Positions 50,062 through 60,060 of a DNA stretch of 64,000 nucleotides are shown piece by piece. The DNA is taken from contig OZ255631.1 in NCBI GenBank assembly GCA_965276835.1, positions 1,302,001-1,366,000 of the forward strand. The letters are read 5' to 3'. Every line of letters begins with the position of its first letter. The stretch's first letter is position 1. The notes beneath the pieces are model-generated. The model ran no database searches. It saw only the letters and a list, made by a program, of their open reading frames with translations, and was not told the origin of the DNA. The position numbers and the translations under genes are program-made. Source of the stretch: BOG-932 sp965276835. Its GTDB lineage: Bacteria > Pseudomonadota > Alphaproteobacteria > BOG-932 > Roseiterribacteraceae.

Positions 50062-51350
50062 CAATCGGCTTCCCGTACCCGCTGGACATCGGCGCCGCAC
50101 GCCGCAAGTTTTTCCTCAAGCCGCTCATAGCCGCGGTCCAGGTGATAAACGCGGCTGATCGTGGTTTCGCCCTCAGCCGCCAGGGCAGCGACGACAAGCG
50201 ATACCGAAGCACGCAGATCGGTCGCCATGACGGGCGCGCCGCGCAATTTGTCGACACCCCGCACCAGCGCGGAGCCATGATGCACGGTGATATTGGCCCC
50301 CATTCGGGCCAGTTCCGGCACATGCATGAAGCGGTTTTCGAAAATCGTTTCGGTTATCATCGCCGCGCCCTCGGCCACAGTCATCAGCGACATGGCCTGG
50401 GCCTGCAGATCGGTCGGAAAACCTGGGAAAGGCTCGGTCATGATGTCGACACCCTTGATGTGGCCGTTGAGGCGGGAGACCGACAGCCCGTCCTCGGTCT
50501 CGCTGACATCGACGCCGGCGCGTCCGAGTGTTTCGGCCAGCGATGAAATATGCGCCATCCGTGCGCCGAGCAGTTCCACCCTGCCGCCGGTGACGGCGAC
50601 GGCGATGGCATAGGTGCCGGTCTCAATGCGGTCGGGAATGATTCGATAATGGGCGCCATGCAGGGACTGAACACCGCGAATGGTGATGATGTTCGTTCCC
50701 GCGCCCTCGACATGCGCACCCATGGCGTTAAGGCAGTTGGCAAGGTCGATCACCTCGGGCTCCGCCGCGGCGTTGATCAACTGCGTTTCGCCCTTGGCCA
50801 AGGTCGCCGCCATCATCAGGTTCTCGGTCGCGCCGACCGAAACTTTGGGGAAGACAACTTTTGCCCCGGTCAGGCCATGCGGAGCGCTTGCGTTGATATA
50901 GCCGCCATCCAGCGTGATGACCGCGCCCATCTGTTCAAGTCCCTGGCAATGCAGGTCAACCGGGCGCGCGCCGATGGCGCAGCCGCCCGGCAACGACACC
51001 TTGGCCTCGCCAGCGCGCGCCAGCAACGGCCCGAGAACGAACACGCTGGCCCGCATCTTGCGCACGAAGTCATAAGGCGCGGTGGTATCGACGATCTGCC
51101 GCGCCGACAGCTCCAGCACGTGGCCGCCATGCGGATCGTTCACACGGTCGCCGATGCCGATCTCCACACCCATCGGGCGCAGCAGGTTGGCCATTGTCGT
51201 GATGTCCGCCAGGTGCGGCACGTTGGAGAGCGACAGCGTCTGATCGGTCAGGATGCTGGCTGCCATGATCGGAAGGGCCGCGTTTTTCGCGCCGCTGATC
51301 GGAATGACGCCTGAAAGCGGCTTGCCGCCTCTGATAACGATCTTGTCCAA
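50061..51350 (-). CDS. murA: UDP-N-acetylglucosamine 1-carboxyvinyltransferase
   Basis: 429 residues. PISGAKNAALPIMAASIL contains the conserved Lys-Asn pair; SLPGGCAIGARPVDLH carries the catalytic, fosfomycin-reactive Cys (124). Transfers enolpyruvate from PEP to UDP-GlcNAc, the first committed step of murein synthesis in the cytoplasm. Heads the DUF2948-hisG-hisD run, all overlapping. Confidence 0.98.
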   Translation of the reverse strand: MDKIVIRGGKPLSGVIPISGAKNAALPIMAASILTDQTLSLSNVPHLADITTMANLLRPMGVEIGIGDRVNDPHGGHVLELSARQIVDTTAPYDFVRKMRASVFVLGPLLARAGEAKVSLPGGCAIGARPVDLHCQGLEQMGAVITLDGGYINASAPHGLTGAKVVFPKVSVGATENLMMAATLAKGETQLINAAAEPEVIDLANCLNAMGAHVEGAGTNIITIRGVQSLHGAHYRIIPDRIETGTYAIAVAVTGGRVELLGARMAHISSLAETLGRAGVDVSETEDGLSVSRLNGHIKGVDIMTEPFPGFPTDLQAQAMSLMTVAEGAAMITETIFENRFMHVPELARMGANITVHHGSALVRGVDKLRGAPVMATDLRASVSLVVAALAAEGETTISRVYHLDRGYERLEEKLAACGADVQRVREAD

Positions 51351-51485
51351 CGCTCTATCCTTGAAATACGCGACTCAAAAATTTGGCCGGGCGGGACATG
51401 ATCGGGTTAGAAACGTGTCGCCAAAATGGCGCTGTAGAACCAAGTCCGAAACGCCCTGCGCTTGTAGACCAGCGGACCCTCTCTC

Positions 51486-51662
51486 TCAAGCTTCGTCCGG
51501 TTTTTTAGCAGCCTCGTCCCTATCGTCCACCCGCCCGCGCGCCTGCGTCTTGCGGCGCATCAGGTTGGCCCGCAACGCCTCCGCACGCTGTGCGTTGCGG
51601 CCAGCCTGCGCAGCCTTCGCTGCATCCGTCACCTTGGTTTTCGTCCGATCCAGATCGTCCAT
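51486..51662 (-). CDS. small charged protein upstream of murA
   Basis: 58 residues from ATG 51662 (MDDLDRTKTKV); an ATG at 51716 in the same frame would add 18 residues. Strongly charged, helical, with ALRANLMRRKTQARGR resembling short alphaproteobacterial proteins with LRxNLxRRKxQARxR motifs that sit near murA. No function known. Confidence 0.6.
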   Translation of the reverse strand: MDDLDRTKTKVTDAAKAAQAGRNAQRAEALRANLMRRKTQARGRVDDRDEAAKKPDEA

Positions 51663-51841
51663 AGGGCACGCTACACTGTATCCGCTGAGTCGGGCTACCG
51701 CTCCGGATTCATTCATTTTCGGTGTTCGGCGAACTTAAGGGGGCGGATAGGGTTTTGTTATGCCGCTTTCCGATGCCCGGATAGCCAATGAGATGCTGGA
51801 AAATATTCAGCCGACACCAGGTGGGAAGACGCGCTGAAGAC

Positions 51842-51916
<75 letters not shown>

Positions 51917-52031
51917 GACGGGAGCGAATCCTGGCATTCGCGTTCGCCAGCATTCGAGTGGCGGGGATATACCGAAGCTGAACGGCCATGACAATGGCCC
52001 CACCTCGCACATCGGGCGCGATCATGCAGGA

Positions 52032-52847
52032 TCAATCGGCGCGGGTGGCCCTCTTGCGGCGACGCGCTCGCCATATGCCCGCCAGTCCAACGCCGAAGAG
52101 CGTCATGGCTGAAGGCTCCGGCACCGGCGTCGTAACCGGGGTCGTCGGCGGCGTTCCCAGATAGATCTGGTTCTGCGTGCCGGAAGGATCGGAAGTCAGA
52201 TACATCGCCACGTGAGTTCCGTCGGTGTCCCAGTTAGCGTCCACCCAGGTGGTGTGACCGTGACTGGTCGTGCTGTAGCCGGTGACATCGTTCAGGTAGG
52301 CCTGCGCCTGCGTCAGCGCCGCCTGACTATGCGAATCGCTGGTGGTGCTGAAATAGAATCCATCGTGCGATGTGAGGCTGTAAGTGCCGTTCGAGGCAGC
52401 CGTGTCATACTCCACCTCCCAGATCGCAATCTGCAGCGCAGCTGAATTGACGCTGTTGGAAGACTGCAGGGCGCCATTCGTAAGCAGCGCCGTGAGCAGG
52501 TTGACTTGGTTCGCCGTCCAAGTGCCGGCGGCGTTACCGTTGCGGAACGATTGGCCGGCCGCCAGCTGATTATTATCGAATGTGTAACCGTTGCTGCCCG
52601 TGTCGATATAATCGAACAGGTCGACGCAATAGGTATTCAGCGAACCGACCGACGTCTGCATCGTGAACATGCCGGCGCCCGTACCGCTACCGCCGCCGTT
52701 GATGTTCTGGCTGCTGTCGTGAATATTCACAGATATGCTGCCATTGGGCATCGAAACGCTTGTCGTCGTTATCGTTCCCGCATGCACGACGCCGAAAGAG
52801 GCAAGGCAGGCAATCCCAAGCGCTGCCGTCGCAACGTTCGTCTTCAT
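52032..52847 (-). CDS. PEP-CTERM anchored secreted protein with thioester-domain-like motifs
   Basis: 271 residues. Signal peptide MKTNVATAALGIACLASFGV cleaved near VHA-GTI. The C-terminus has VPEPSAMTLFGVGLAGIW then RARRRKR, a full PEP-CTERM sorting signal for exosortase; no exosortase gene is in view. The mature part is Ser/Thr/Gly/Asn-rich. SLNTYCVDLFDY (Cys 74) and SAALQIAIWEVEY (Gln 139) resemble the Cys and Gln blocks of thioester domains. Lies alone between a tRNA and the histidine kinase. Confidence 0.88.
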   Translation of the reverse strand: MKTNVATAALGIACLASFGVVHAGTITTTSVSMPNGSISVNIHDSSQNINGGGSGTGAGMFTMQTSVGSLNTYCVDLFDYIDTGSNGYTFDNNQLAAGQSFRNGNAAGTWTANQVNLLTALLTNGALQSSNSVNSAALQIAIWEVEYDTAASNGTYSLTSHDGFYFSTTSDSHSQAALTQAQAYLNDVTGYSTTSHGHTTWVDANWDTDGTHVAMYLTSDPSGTQNQIYLGTPPTTPVTTPVPEPSAMTLFGVGLAGIWRARRRKRATRAD

Positions 52848-53037
52848 CGGTCTACCTGTCTCTTATCGGTTGTTAAGGTTCCGTTAAGAGGCGTAGCAAA
52901 TATCATACCAATTTTTAGCTTGTTGAATTTGCTATGTTATACCGTGACAGCACGTTTGAAGTGTAAAAAATTCCGACAGCGGATGGCGAAGGGGAAGAAG
53001 CGATCGATGCCTAAATCCTGCAGGTACCCATCGTTTC

Positions 53038-55029
53038 CTATTTGCCGTCTGCAATAATCGCCTTGATGCGCGACGCGAGCTTCTCAAGGGCGAAGGGCTT
53101 GGTCAGGATATGCATTCCGGGTTCGAGCTGGCCGCCACCCACGGCCGCGTTCTCTGCATAGCCGGTGATGAACAGCACTTTCAGCCCGGGACGCGCGACG
53201 CGGGCCGCGTCGGCCATCTGGCGACCGTTCATACCCCCCGGCAATCCGACATCGCTGATCAGCAAGTCGACCCGCACATTGGATTGCAATATCTGCAGTC
53301 CGGCTTTTGCATCCGCCGCTTCGATTGCGGCATACCCCAAATCCTCCAGCGTTTCGACCACCAACATGCGAATGCTCGGTTCGTCATCGACGATCAGCAC
53401 CGTTTCACCCGATCCGGCGCGCGGGAGAGTCGCCGATGCCGGTTCAGCGCCATCTTCCGCCAATACACCAAGATATCTCGGCAGAAAGAGCTGTACCGCC
53501 GTCCCCGAACCGACTTTCGACTCAATCCGCACCTGGCCCCCTGATTGCCGGGCGAAACCATAAATCATCGAAAGCCCCAGGCCGGTGCCTTGCCCCATTG
53601 GCTTTGTTGTGAAGAAAGGATCGAAAGCCCTTGCCACCACCTCGGGCGACATCCCAGTCCCGGTATCGGTGACGCAAACCGAAACATACTCGCCCGGCGG
53701 CACATCGCGTTGCCGGGCTCGGAGTTCATCGATTACGGTATTTGCCGTCTCGATCGTCAGCTGCCCACCGTCCGGCATGGCGTCGCGGGCGTTGATGCAA
53801 AGATTGAGCGTCGCGTTCTCTAACTGATTTGTATCGCAAAACACTGGCCAGAGGCCTTGAGCAAGAACCGTCTTCAGCGCGATCTCCGGGCCGATTGTCC
53901 GGCGAACCAGATCCTCCATGTCTGCGAGCAGCTTATTCGCGTCCCCCGCCGTCGGGTCGAGCGTTTGCCGCCGGGCGAAGGCGAGTAGCCGGTGTGTCAG
54001 GTTGGCCGCTCGTGAGGAAGCACCCAAGGCAGCGTTGATATACCGTTCCAACTCGCCGATCCGCCCCTGCGCCAAACGCGTGCGCATCAGTTCGAGGCTA
54101 CCCGCGATGCCGGCCAGGAGGTTGTTGAAGTCGTGCGCAAGGCCGCCGGTCAGCTGACCGACAGCTTCCATCTTCTGCGACTGGAAAAGTTGCTCCCGAG
54201 ATTGCTCCAACTGAATTTGCGCTTCGCGTCGCTCGGTCAGGTCCCGCGTGATCTTGGCGAAGCCGATCAGCGCGCCGTCGTCGTCGCGGATCGCATCGAT
54301 AACGACGCCGGCCCAGAAACGTGTGCTATCATTTCGAACCCGCCAACCCTCCGCCTCGAACCGCCCTACGCGTTCCGCGGTTTCCAGCGCCATACGCGGA
54401 GCGCCCTTGGCTGCATCCTCCTCGGTGTAGAACTTGGAAAAATGCTGCCCGACAATTTCATCTGCCGAGTAGCCCTTGATGCGTTCGGCGCCGGCATTCC
54501 AGTTGGTGACCAAGCCTTCGGGACTCAACATATAGATTGCGTAATCCGTGACGCCTTGCACCAGGGAACGAAAGCCTCGCTCGCGTTCCAAGGCCGAAAG
54601 CTGGGCAGCGCGCTGCTCCGTCAGGTCGCGGGTGATTTTGGCAAAACCAACCAGCTTTCCCTCGAGATAGATCGCGTCGATAACCGCCAGCGCCCAGAAA
54701 CGGCTGCCATCTTTTCGAACTCGCCACCCTTCCATGCTGAAACGGCCGCTTTTCGAGGCCGTTGCCAGCGCTTTCTCCGGAAGGCCGGCGTCGCGGTCTT
54801 CTTCTGTATAGAAAAGGGAAAAATGCTCGCCGATAATTTCGGCTGGCGTATAGCCCTTGATCCCCTCCGCACCCGGATTCCAGCTGGCCACAATGCCGGT
54901 TGGATCGAGCATATAGATGGCATAGTCCACCACGCTCTGGACCAGCAATTCGTGTGTAACGGACATGATCGGCTCACGAGCCGTATCCGAAATCGCCGCT
55001 GCCTCCTGGCCAGTTGCTGCTTTGCCCAT
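53038..55029 (-). CDS. hybrid sensor histidine kinase with two PAS domains and receiver
   Basis: 663 residues from ATG 55029; GTG 55041 is possible. Two closely similar PAS domains with PAC tails (about 25-140 and 155-270), both with DYAIYML, WNxGAExIKGY and GFAKITRDLTE. Then HisKA with GLAHDFNNLLAGI (phospho-His), HATPase (NARDAMPDGGQL, GTGMSPEVV, GQGTGLGLSMIYGFARQSGG) and a C-terminal receiver with phospho-Asp in LLISDVGLPGG. No membrane segment, so cytoplasmic; PAS style suggests redox, light or small-molecule sensing. No partner regulator adjacent. Confidence 0.93.
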   Translation of the reverse strand: MGKAATGQEAAAISDTAREPIMSVTHELLVQSVVDYAIYMLDPTGIVASWNPGAEGIKGYTPAEIIGEHFSLFYTEEDRDAGLPEKALATASKSGRFSMEGWRVRKDGSRFWALAVIDAIYLEGKLVGFAKITRDLTEQRAAQLSALERERGFRSLVQGVTDYAIYMLSPEGLVTNWNAGAERIKGYSADEIVGQHFSKFYTEEDAAKGAPRMALETAERVGRFEAEGWRVRNDSTRFWAGVVIDAIRDDDGALIGFAKITRDLTERREAQIQLEQSREQLFQSQKMEAVGQLTGGLAHDFNNLLAGIAGSLELMRTRLAQGRIGELERYINAALGASSRAANLTHRLLAFARRQTLDPTAGDANKLLADMEDLVRRTIGPEIALKTVLAQGLWPVFCDTNQLENATLNLCINARDAMPDGGQLTIETANTVIDELRARQRDVPPGEYVSVCVTDTGTGMSPEVVARAFDPFFTTKPMGQGTGLGLSMIYGFARQSGGQVRIESKVGSGTAVQLFLPRYLGVLAEDGAEPASATLPRAGSGETVLIVDDEPSIRMLVVETLEDLGYAAIEAADAKAGLQILQSNVRVDLLISDVGLPGGMNGRQMADAARVARPGLKVLFITGYAENAAVGGGQLEPGMHILTKPFALEKLASRIKAIIADGK

Positions 55030-55160
55030 CAATATCCGCACTGTCCTTGGTCTGTCTGCAACGGAGCTGGGAAAGACGAGGCACGCTCGCGATACCTCAG
55101 AGTCCGCACTAGAAAGTTGTACAAGTTAAACTCAAAACAGTTCCGACCGGAGTTGTTCCA

Positions 55161-56585
55161 CTAACCGTCATTCCGCGACGCAGGCTCCGTGGCCTGACGC
55201 AAGGCAGTATCCGCCTTGGCCCGGACTGCATCGAAGCTGGTCTGTCGAAGCAATTTGCCGTCGCCATAGACTAGGGTCATCCGGTTTTGACCGTTCGCCG
55301 CCGCCGAAACGGTCCGCCAGCCGGCTGCGTCGTGGATCAGCGATTGCCTACCGCGTTTGGAAACTTTATCCGGATCGGTGACCGGGTCTTTGTAAACATC
55401 GCGCCAGAAACCTTTAATCTTGATGGCAGAAGCCTTCATCGCCCATTGCATCGTGTCGCGGTTCACCTTCTGAAGCAGGCCGCCACCCATGCCGAAGGCA
55501 ACGTTCTCCGCCGAGAATTTCACCTGCTTGACGGCCTCCAGCACGGCGCCGATCTGATCCAGGCCCATCCCATCGCCCTGGATAACCCGCACCGAGGGAT
55601 TCAGCACGGCATAGCCCTTGGCATTCGTTGTCGCGCCGAATGCATCGGCGAGCCTGCGCAGCACCTCAACGACCACGGGCGCCGGATCGCCGCTGTCCGG
55701 GCGTATGACGACGGTTGCACCGGATTGAAGCACTTTGTCTTTTAGCGCCTTGCCCCAGATTTCGCTGGCGGCGTTGAAGATGTCGTAGCTGTCGGACACC
55801 ACGGCGACCAGTTTCCCAGGGCGGCCGAACTGCGCGATCATGTTGGCATAGGCATCCTGTTCGCGCTCGCGGCCCCAGCCGGTGATCGTCGAATGTTCGG
55901 CCGCCGGGATCGAAAATCCGGCCATGGAGGCTGAATAATAGCGCCGTGCGCCCAAGACTGCCGCCAGCGTATCCGTGCCTTGGAAATTCACCAGATGCGC
56001 CATGCCGCCCAGCATCGCGCTTTCCTGGCTGGAAACCCCGCGCGCGCCGAAGTCGTGCAGCTTGAAACCGATTTCCGCGTCAGGTTTTTCGCAGCTTTCA
56101 TCCAGATAACGCTTGATCAGGCGCTTGGCCTCGAACGACAGCGTCGCCACCGTCGTCGGGTACCAGACAGCCCGAAGCAGCGCTGTTTCGATGTAGGATG
56201 TCAGCCACGGCAGCTCGCGATCAGTGTTGCGAACCTGCACCAGCGCGTTGTGGGTTGGAATAAGCTCCCCCTCCTCCGCCGCGGCAATCTCGATCGGCAA
56301 GCGACCGCCATGGACATTCACGACACGCAGCCAGCCGTCCAGGTTGAACGGCAGGCCGTGCGCGGTGACGATCTCCTGCGCCTCATCGACGTCCGCGTTG
56401 GAAATCGGGCGTAGCAGATATTCCTTGATGAAAGCCTGAAGCCCGAAAAACAAAGTATGCGGAAATCGCCCGCCTCGACTTTCGATATAGGCCGAGATTT
56501 CCTCGGTATCGGGCGGATATTGCAGGAAGTGGCTGGTCTTGTAGCTGTCGGTGTTGAGGATCAGATTATTCAGGAAGCCAGTCAT
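55161..56585 (-). CDS. nicotinamide phosphoribosyltransferase
   Basis: 474 residues. LILNTDSYKTSHFLQYPP, the conserved Arg-Gly region IESRGGRF, FKLHDFGARGVSSQESAMLG and VIRPDSGDPA, QGDGMGLDQI match NAMPT/NadV rather than the PncB nicotinate enzyme. Makes nicotinamide mononucleotide from nicotinamide and PRPP for NAD salvage, so the cell may recycle nicotinamide directly. Standalone gene. Confidence 0.93.
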   Translation of the reverse strand: MTGFLNNLILNTDSYKTSHFLQYPPDTEEISAYIESRGGRFPHTLFFGLQAFIKEYLLRPISNADVDEAQEIVTAHGLPFNLDGWLRVVNVHGGRLPIEIAAAEEGELIPTHNALVQVRNTDRELPWLTSYIETALLRAVWYPTTVATLSFEAKRLIKRYLDESCEKPDAEIGFKLHDFGARGVSSQESAMLGGMAHLVNFQGTDTLAAVLGARRYYSASMAGFSIPAAEHSTITGWGREREQDAYANMIAQFGRPGKLVAVVSDSYDIFNAASEIWGKALKDKVLQSGATVVIRPDSGDPAPVVVEVLRRLADAFGATTNAKGYAVLNPSVRVIQGDGMGLDQIGAVLEAVKQVKFSAENVAFGMGGGLLQKVNRDTMQWAMKASAIKIKGFWRDVYKDPVTDPDKVSKRGRQSLIHDAAGWRTVSAAANGQNRMTLVYGDGKLLRQTSFDAVRAKADTALRQATEPASRNDG

Positions 56586-56728
56586 TTTCGAACCCTTGAA
56601 GATCAGATCCGCACCCTAAACAGATATGCAGCGGTGTTGTGCCGGTTTGCAGCGGCCCAGCGGTTTTGCTAGAGGTCGCGAGCATTTGGTGCAAGCGGCG
56701 GCAGAGCCTTAAAGAAGAGAGTGCGGGC

Positions 56729-57169
56729 TTGAAGAACGCCGCTGTACGGATCGGGATCATCGGCTTTGGCGTGCTTGTCGCCGGACTTGCCTATGAATCC
56801 GCGCATCGCCCCGCCGACCCGCCCGAGTTGACCGCCCTTCAGAGATCGGTTGCCCATGATATCGCGGAAAAGGCAGTCGCATCGGTCGGCGCCGCGGAAC
56901 GTTGGTCCGGCATCACAATCGACAATGCCGATCTTTCGGCCTATCGCCTGACAATTCATTTTGCGCGAGAGCCCACGCCGGCGGAGGCCGAGGGTGACAC
57001 GCGTGCACTGGCGAGTGCTATCCTGCTGCAACTGACGTTCTCAGGGCATCACGCCAGCGACGAGGACACCGTCATTGTCGTCCAGGCGCGGCAAGGAGAT
57101 GAACCCGCAGTGCTCGGCACCGCCAGCTTCATTGCCGCGGCGGATAAGGTCGTCTTCACCGCCCATTAA
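56729..57169 (+). CDS. hypothetical membrane-anchored protein
   Basis: 146 residues from TTG 56729 with a purine-rich AAGAAGAGAG upstream. One N-terminal helix (VRIGIIGFGVLVAGLAYES), then a periplasmic domain with alternating helices and strands. No cysteine in the mature part and no recognised family. It converges with the TonB receptor gene. Confidence 0.55.
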   Translation: MKNAAVRIGIIGFGVLVAGLAYESAHRPADPPELTALQRSVAHDIAEKAVASVGAAERWSGITIDNADLSAYRLTIHFAREPTPAEAEGDTRALASAILLQLTFSGHHASDEDTVIVVQARQGDEPAVLGTASFIAAADKVVFTAH

Positions 57170-57183
57170 CCTGAAAAGAAAAA

Positions 57184-57208
57184 CGGCGCTCCCTTTTGGG
57201 GAGCGCCG
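57184..57208 (-). terminator. rho-independent terminator of the TonB receptor-OmpA gene
   Basis: 10-bp stem CGGCGCTCCC / GGGAGCGCCG, loop of five, followed on the minus strand by TTTTTCTTTTC. Positioned 42 bases after the TonB receptor stop. Confidence 0.85.
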
Positions 57209-57249
57209 CAGGTTCAGCCACCCTTACGTTGGCTTATGAGGTCGGGGAC

Positions 57250-60060
57250 TTACGAAGTCGGGCCGCCCGAATAAACGATTTGTACGCGCCGGTTTTGCGG
57301 CTCGCGAACCCCGTCGCCGGTCGGGACGAGCAGGTCGCGCTTGCCTTTGGCCACGATCTCGATCTCCGACGACGCGATGCCGTCCTTCTCAAGCTGTGCC
57401 GCAACCGATTCCGCGCGGCGGCGGCTGAGGCGCATGTTGTAGGCGTCTGAACCCACCGTGTCGGTGTGACCGGTGACGGTCAGCTGCGTGACCTTGGCCG
57501 GACCGGCGTTCTTCGCCGCCGTATCGACGATCTCAACTGCCTGGGGCGTCAGGTCCGACTTGTTGAAGTCGAAGAACACCAGATAGCTGCGCGGTGCCGG
57601 AGCAGGCGCCTGGACCGGCGGAGGAACGTAAGCCGCCGGAGCTGTTTCGGGCGCGGACTCGCCGCCGAAGCGATACTTCACGTGAAAGCCCCACATCCGC
57701 GGCTCGTTGTAGATCACATCGACATAGCCCTGCGAGTTATAGATGCCGACATTGCCGACTTTGACCACGTTATCGGTCACGTTGCTCATAAAGAACGAGA
57801 CGTCGACCGGCTGGCTCATGACATTGGTCCAGTCGACATTGAGATCGACCAGCCCATAGCCCGGCTCATTGCCGAACGGCTCGATATCGCCCGTCGCATA
57901 GGTGATGCGGCCGGTATGGACATAGCTGCCCTGGACGGACAGATCGCCATCTTCAACCGGCACGAACGGCAGATGATACCGGGCGGAGACGCCGAACTTG
58001 TTCTTCGGTGTGAACGGGTACGGAATGTCGCTTCCGTCAAACGGAGGCAGCGGATTGCCGTGCGCGTCGATGCCCGTCGGGATGAGGAACTTGTCGTACC
58101 GTGCGTGGGTGTAGCTCCAGGACGCGGTCAATTCGAGGTCTTTGACCGGAATGATCGTGCTTTCGAACTCCACGCCCTCGATCGTCGCATCGCCATTCGC
58201 GATCACGGTCGTTGCCGATTTGGGTGCGGGCGCCGGAACTGTCTGGGCCAACTCGCCGACCGACCGCTGGGCATTTCTATAGTCGTCGTGGAAACCGTCG
58301 AGATTCGTCCGCAGCTTGATCCCGCCGATATCCCAATCGGCCTTCAGGCCAATTTCGACGTCCGTCACATATTCGGATTCGTACTTGGTGGGGAATTCCG
58401 CGTTGCCCGCGCCGTTGAATCCGCCGCTCTTGAAGCCTCGGCTGCCTTTTGCGTAGACAAGCATGTTCGGATCGATCTGGTAATCGAGGCCCACGGTCCA
58501 AGTTGGCGCCTGGAATTGATGGCTTTGATAGACGCAGGGCGAGGGTGTGGCCTCGCAGCCAGTATGTATTGTCCCGCCGCCGAAGGCGGCCGGCAGGGCG
58601 ACACTGACGTTTTCAAAATTGCTGTTCGATGTGTAATCCCACGTGTAGCGCACACCCGCCGTGAACTTCAGACCTTCCAACATATCGGACAGAGCACCCA
58701 AATTATAATTGCCCTGCAGGAATACGGCTTGTGTGCGCTCGGTGATTCCTTCTGGCCCCAGCGCATTTTGTCCCATGGAATTGGTGGTAACCGTCACTGG
58801 CACTACGAACCCCGCTATAGGGGTGGAAGTGCCGAGCTGCGCCACGGTATATCCGCTGGGATGCAGGAATTCGCCGAAGGCGCCAGCGATCCAGTTTAAA
58901 TTCCCGCCGAGCGACGTCCCCTGGAACTGGATTTCGTCGGTGTATTGCGAGTTGCTGAGCTGCCAATTGTTCGGTGTCTGGAAATCGATAAGCGCCACCG
59001 GCATGGCGTCGAGGTCATAGCGCAGCAGGTTCTTCAGCACGCGATATCCGAAGATATTCTTGACCTTGACGTCATCGCTCAAATCGTATGTCGCAATATC
59101 GGTGATGCCATAGCTGTAGGTCTTGTCGAGGCCGCCGAGCCCCGGAGTGGAGAACGTGCCGCGCGGCCCCACTGCCGCCTGCTCGTTGAGAAATTTCCGC
59201 GCCAGGGCGCATGGCCCGGTGGCGGGACAGAATGTCTGGGAGAATGCCGTTGTCTGGCTTGGGTTAATCGCCTGGAGTTCGATTCCGGTGCCGTTCGTGT
59301 GGGAATAGAGCGAGTCATAGACGAGGTAGTTTTCGAAATCGTCCGTCGGCCGCCAGGTCACGCCAAGCCGGAAAGACCAGAAATCGCGATTATCCAGATC
59401 CTGCCCGTTCGTATAATCATGAGTAAAGCCATCGCGCTGATCGATGCTGAAGGCGGCGCGGACCAGCAACTTGTCATCGATAATCGGGATATTGATGGCG
59501 CCTTCTTCAGCATGCAGGTTGTAGTCGCCGAACGAGGCCTGGACGTACCCTTCGAAGTTATTGGTCGGGCGCTTCGGCTCGAACAAAACCGCGCCACCCG
59601 TGGTGTTGCGGCCAAACAGCGTGCCCTGGGGGCCGCGCAGGACCTGCAGATTGTCGAGGTCAAAATAGATGCCCGGCCCCGACGCGTAGAACGGGACTTC
59701 GGCGAAGTAGGTGACAACACCCGGCGCCCCGCCCTGCCCGCCGTTCGGACCTTGGCCGCGCAGGTAAAAGACCTGCTCATCACGGGTTTCCTGCGACGAG
59801 ACCAACCCCGGAACGTGGTGTGCGAGGTCCGATGCGCTTTCGATGTGCTTTTCTTCCAGCGATGCCGGCGTGAAGGCTGTAATCGCGACCGGAACGGTCT
59901 GCAGCTTTTCCTCTTTGCGGCGTGCGGTGACGACGATCTCTTCGAGTGTCCCTGAATTGGTGGCGCCCGGCTGATCCGCCTGAGCGAAAGCGACGGTGGG
60001 CTGCAGCATGGAAAAAAGGCTGGCCGAGCAGGCGAGCGCGAGCGGAATCCGCACGTTCAT
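57250..60060 (-). CDS. TonB-dependent receptor fused to a C-terminal OmpA domain
   Basis: 936 residues. Signal peptide to about residue 26, TonB-box-like EEIVVTARRKEEK, plug domain with LRGPQGTLFGRNTTGGAVLF, and a 22-strand barrel ending with an aromatic strand MWGFHVKYRF at about 795. A Pro/Ala-rich linker (APAAYVPPPVQAPAPAP) leads to an OmpA-like peptidoglycan-binding domain (about 825-936): VFFDFNKSDLTPQAVEIV, VTGHTDTVGSDAYNMRLSRR, NRRVQIV. Outer-membrane uptake of an unidentified ligand, with a possible anchor to the cell wall. Complete frame, no sign of sequencing-error joins. Confidence 0.93.
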   Translation of the reverse strand: MNVRIPLALACSASLFSMLQPTVAFAQADQPGATNSGTLEEIVVTARRKEEKLQTVPVAITAFTPASLEEKHIESASDLAHHVPGLVSSQETRDEQVFYLRGQGPNGGQGGAPGVVTYFAEVPFYASGPGIYFDLDNLQVLRGPQGTLFGRNTTGGAVLFEPKRPTNNFEGYVQASFGDYNLHAEEGAINIPIIDDKLLVRAAFSIDQRDGFTHDYTNGQDLDNRDFWSFRLGVTWRPTDDFENYLVYDSLYSHTNGTGIELQAINPSQTTAFSQTFCPATGPCALARKFLNEQAAVGPRGTFSTPGLGGLDKTYSYGITDIATYDLSDDVKVKNIFGYRVLKNLLRYDLDAMPVALIDFQTPNNWQLSNSQYTDEIQFQGTSLGGNLNWIAGAFGEFLHPSGYTVAQLGTSTPIAGFVVPVTVTTNSMGQNALGPEGITERTQAVFLQGNYNLGALSDMLEGLKFTAGVRYTWDYTSNSNFENVSVALPAAFGGGTIHTGCEATPSPCVYQSHQFQAPTWTVGLDYQIDPNMLVYAKGSRGFKSGGFNGAGNAEFPTKYESEYVTDVEIGLKADWDIGGIKLRTNLDGFHDDYRNAQRSVGELAQTVPAPAPKSATTVIANGDATIEGVEFESTIIPVKDLELTASWSYTHARYDKFLIPTGIDAHGNPLPPFDGSDIPYPFTPKNKFGVSARYHLPFVPVEDGDLSVQGSYVHTGRITYATGDIEPFGNEPGYGLVDLNVDWTNVMSQPVDVSFFMSNVTDNVVKVGNVGIYNSQGYVDVIYNEPRMWGFHVKYRFGGESAPETAPAAYVPPPVQAPAPAPRSYLVFFDFNKSDLTPQAVEIVDTAAKNAGPAKVTQLTVTGHTDTVGSDAYNMRLSRRRAESVAAQLEKDGIASSEIEIVAKGKRDLLVPTGDGVREPQNRRVQIVYSGGPTS

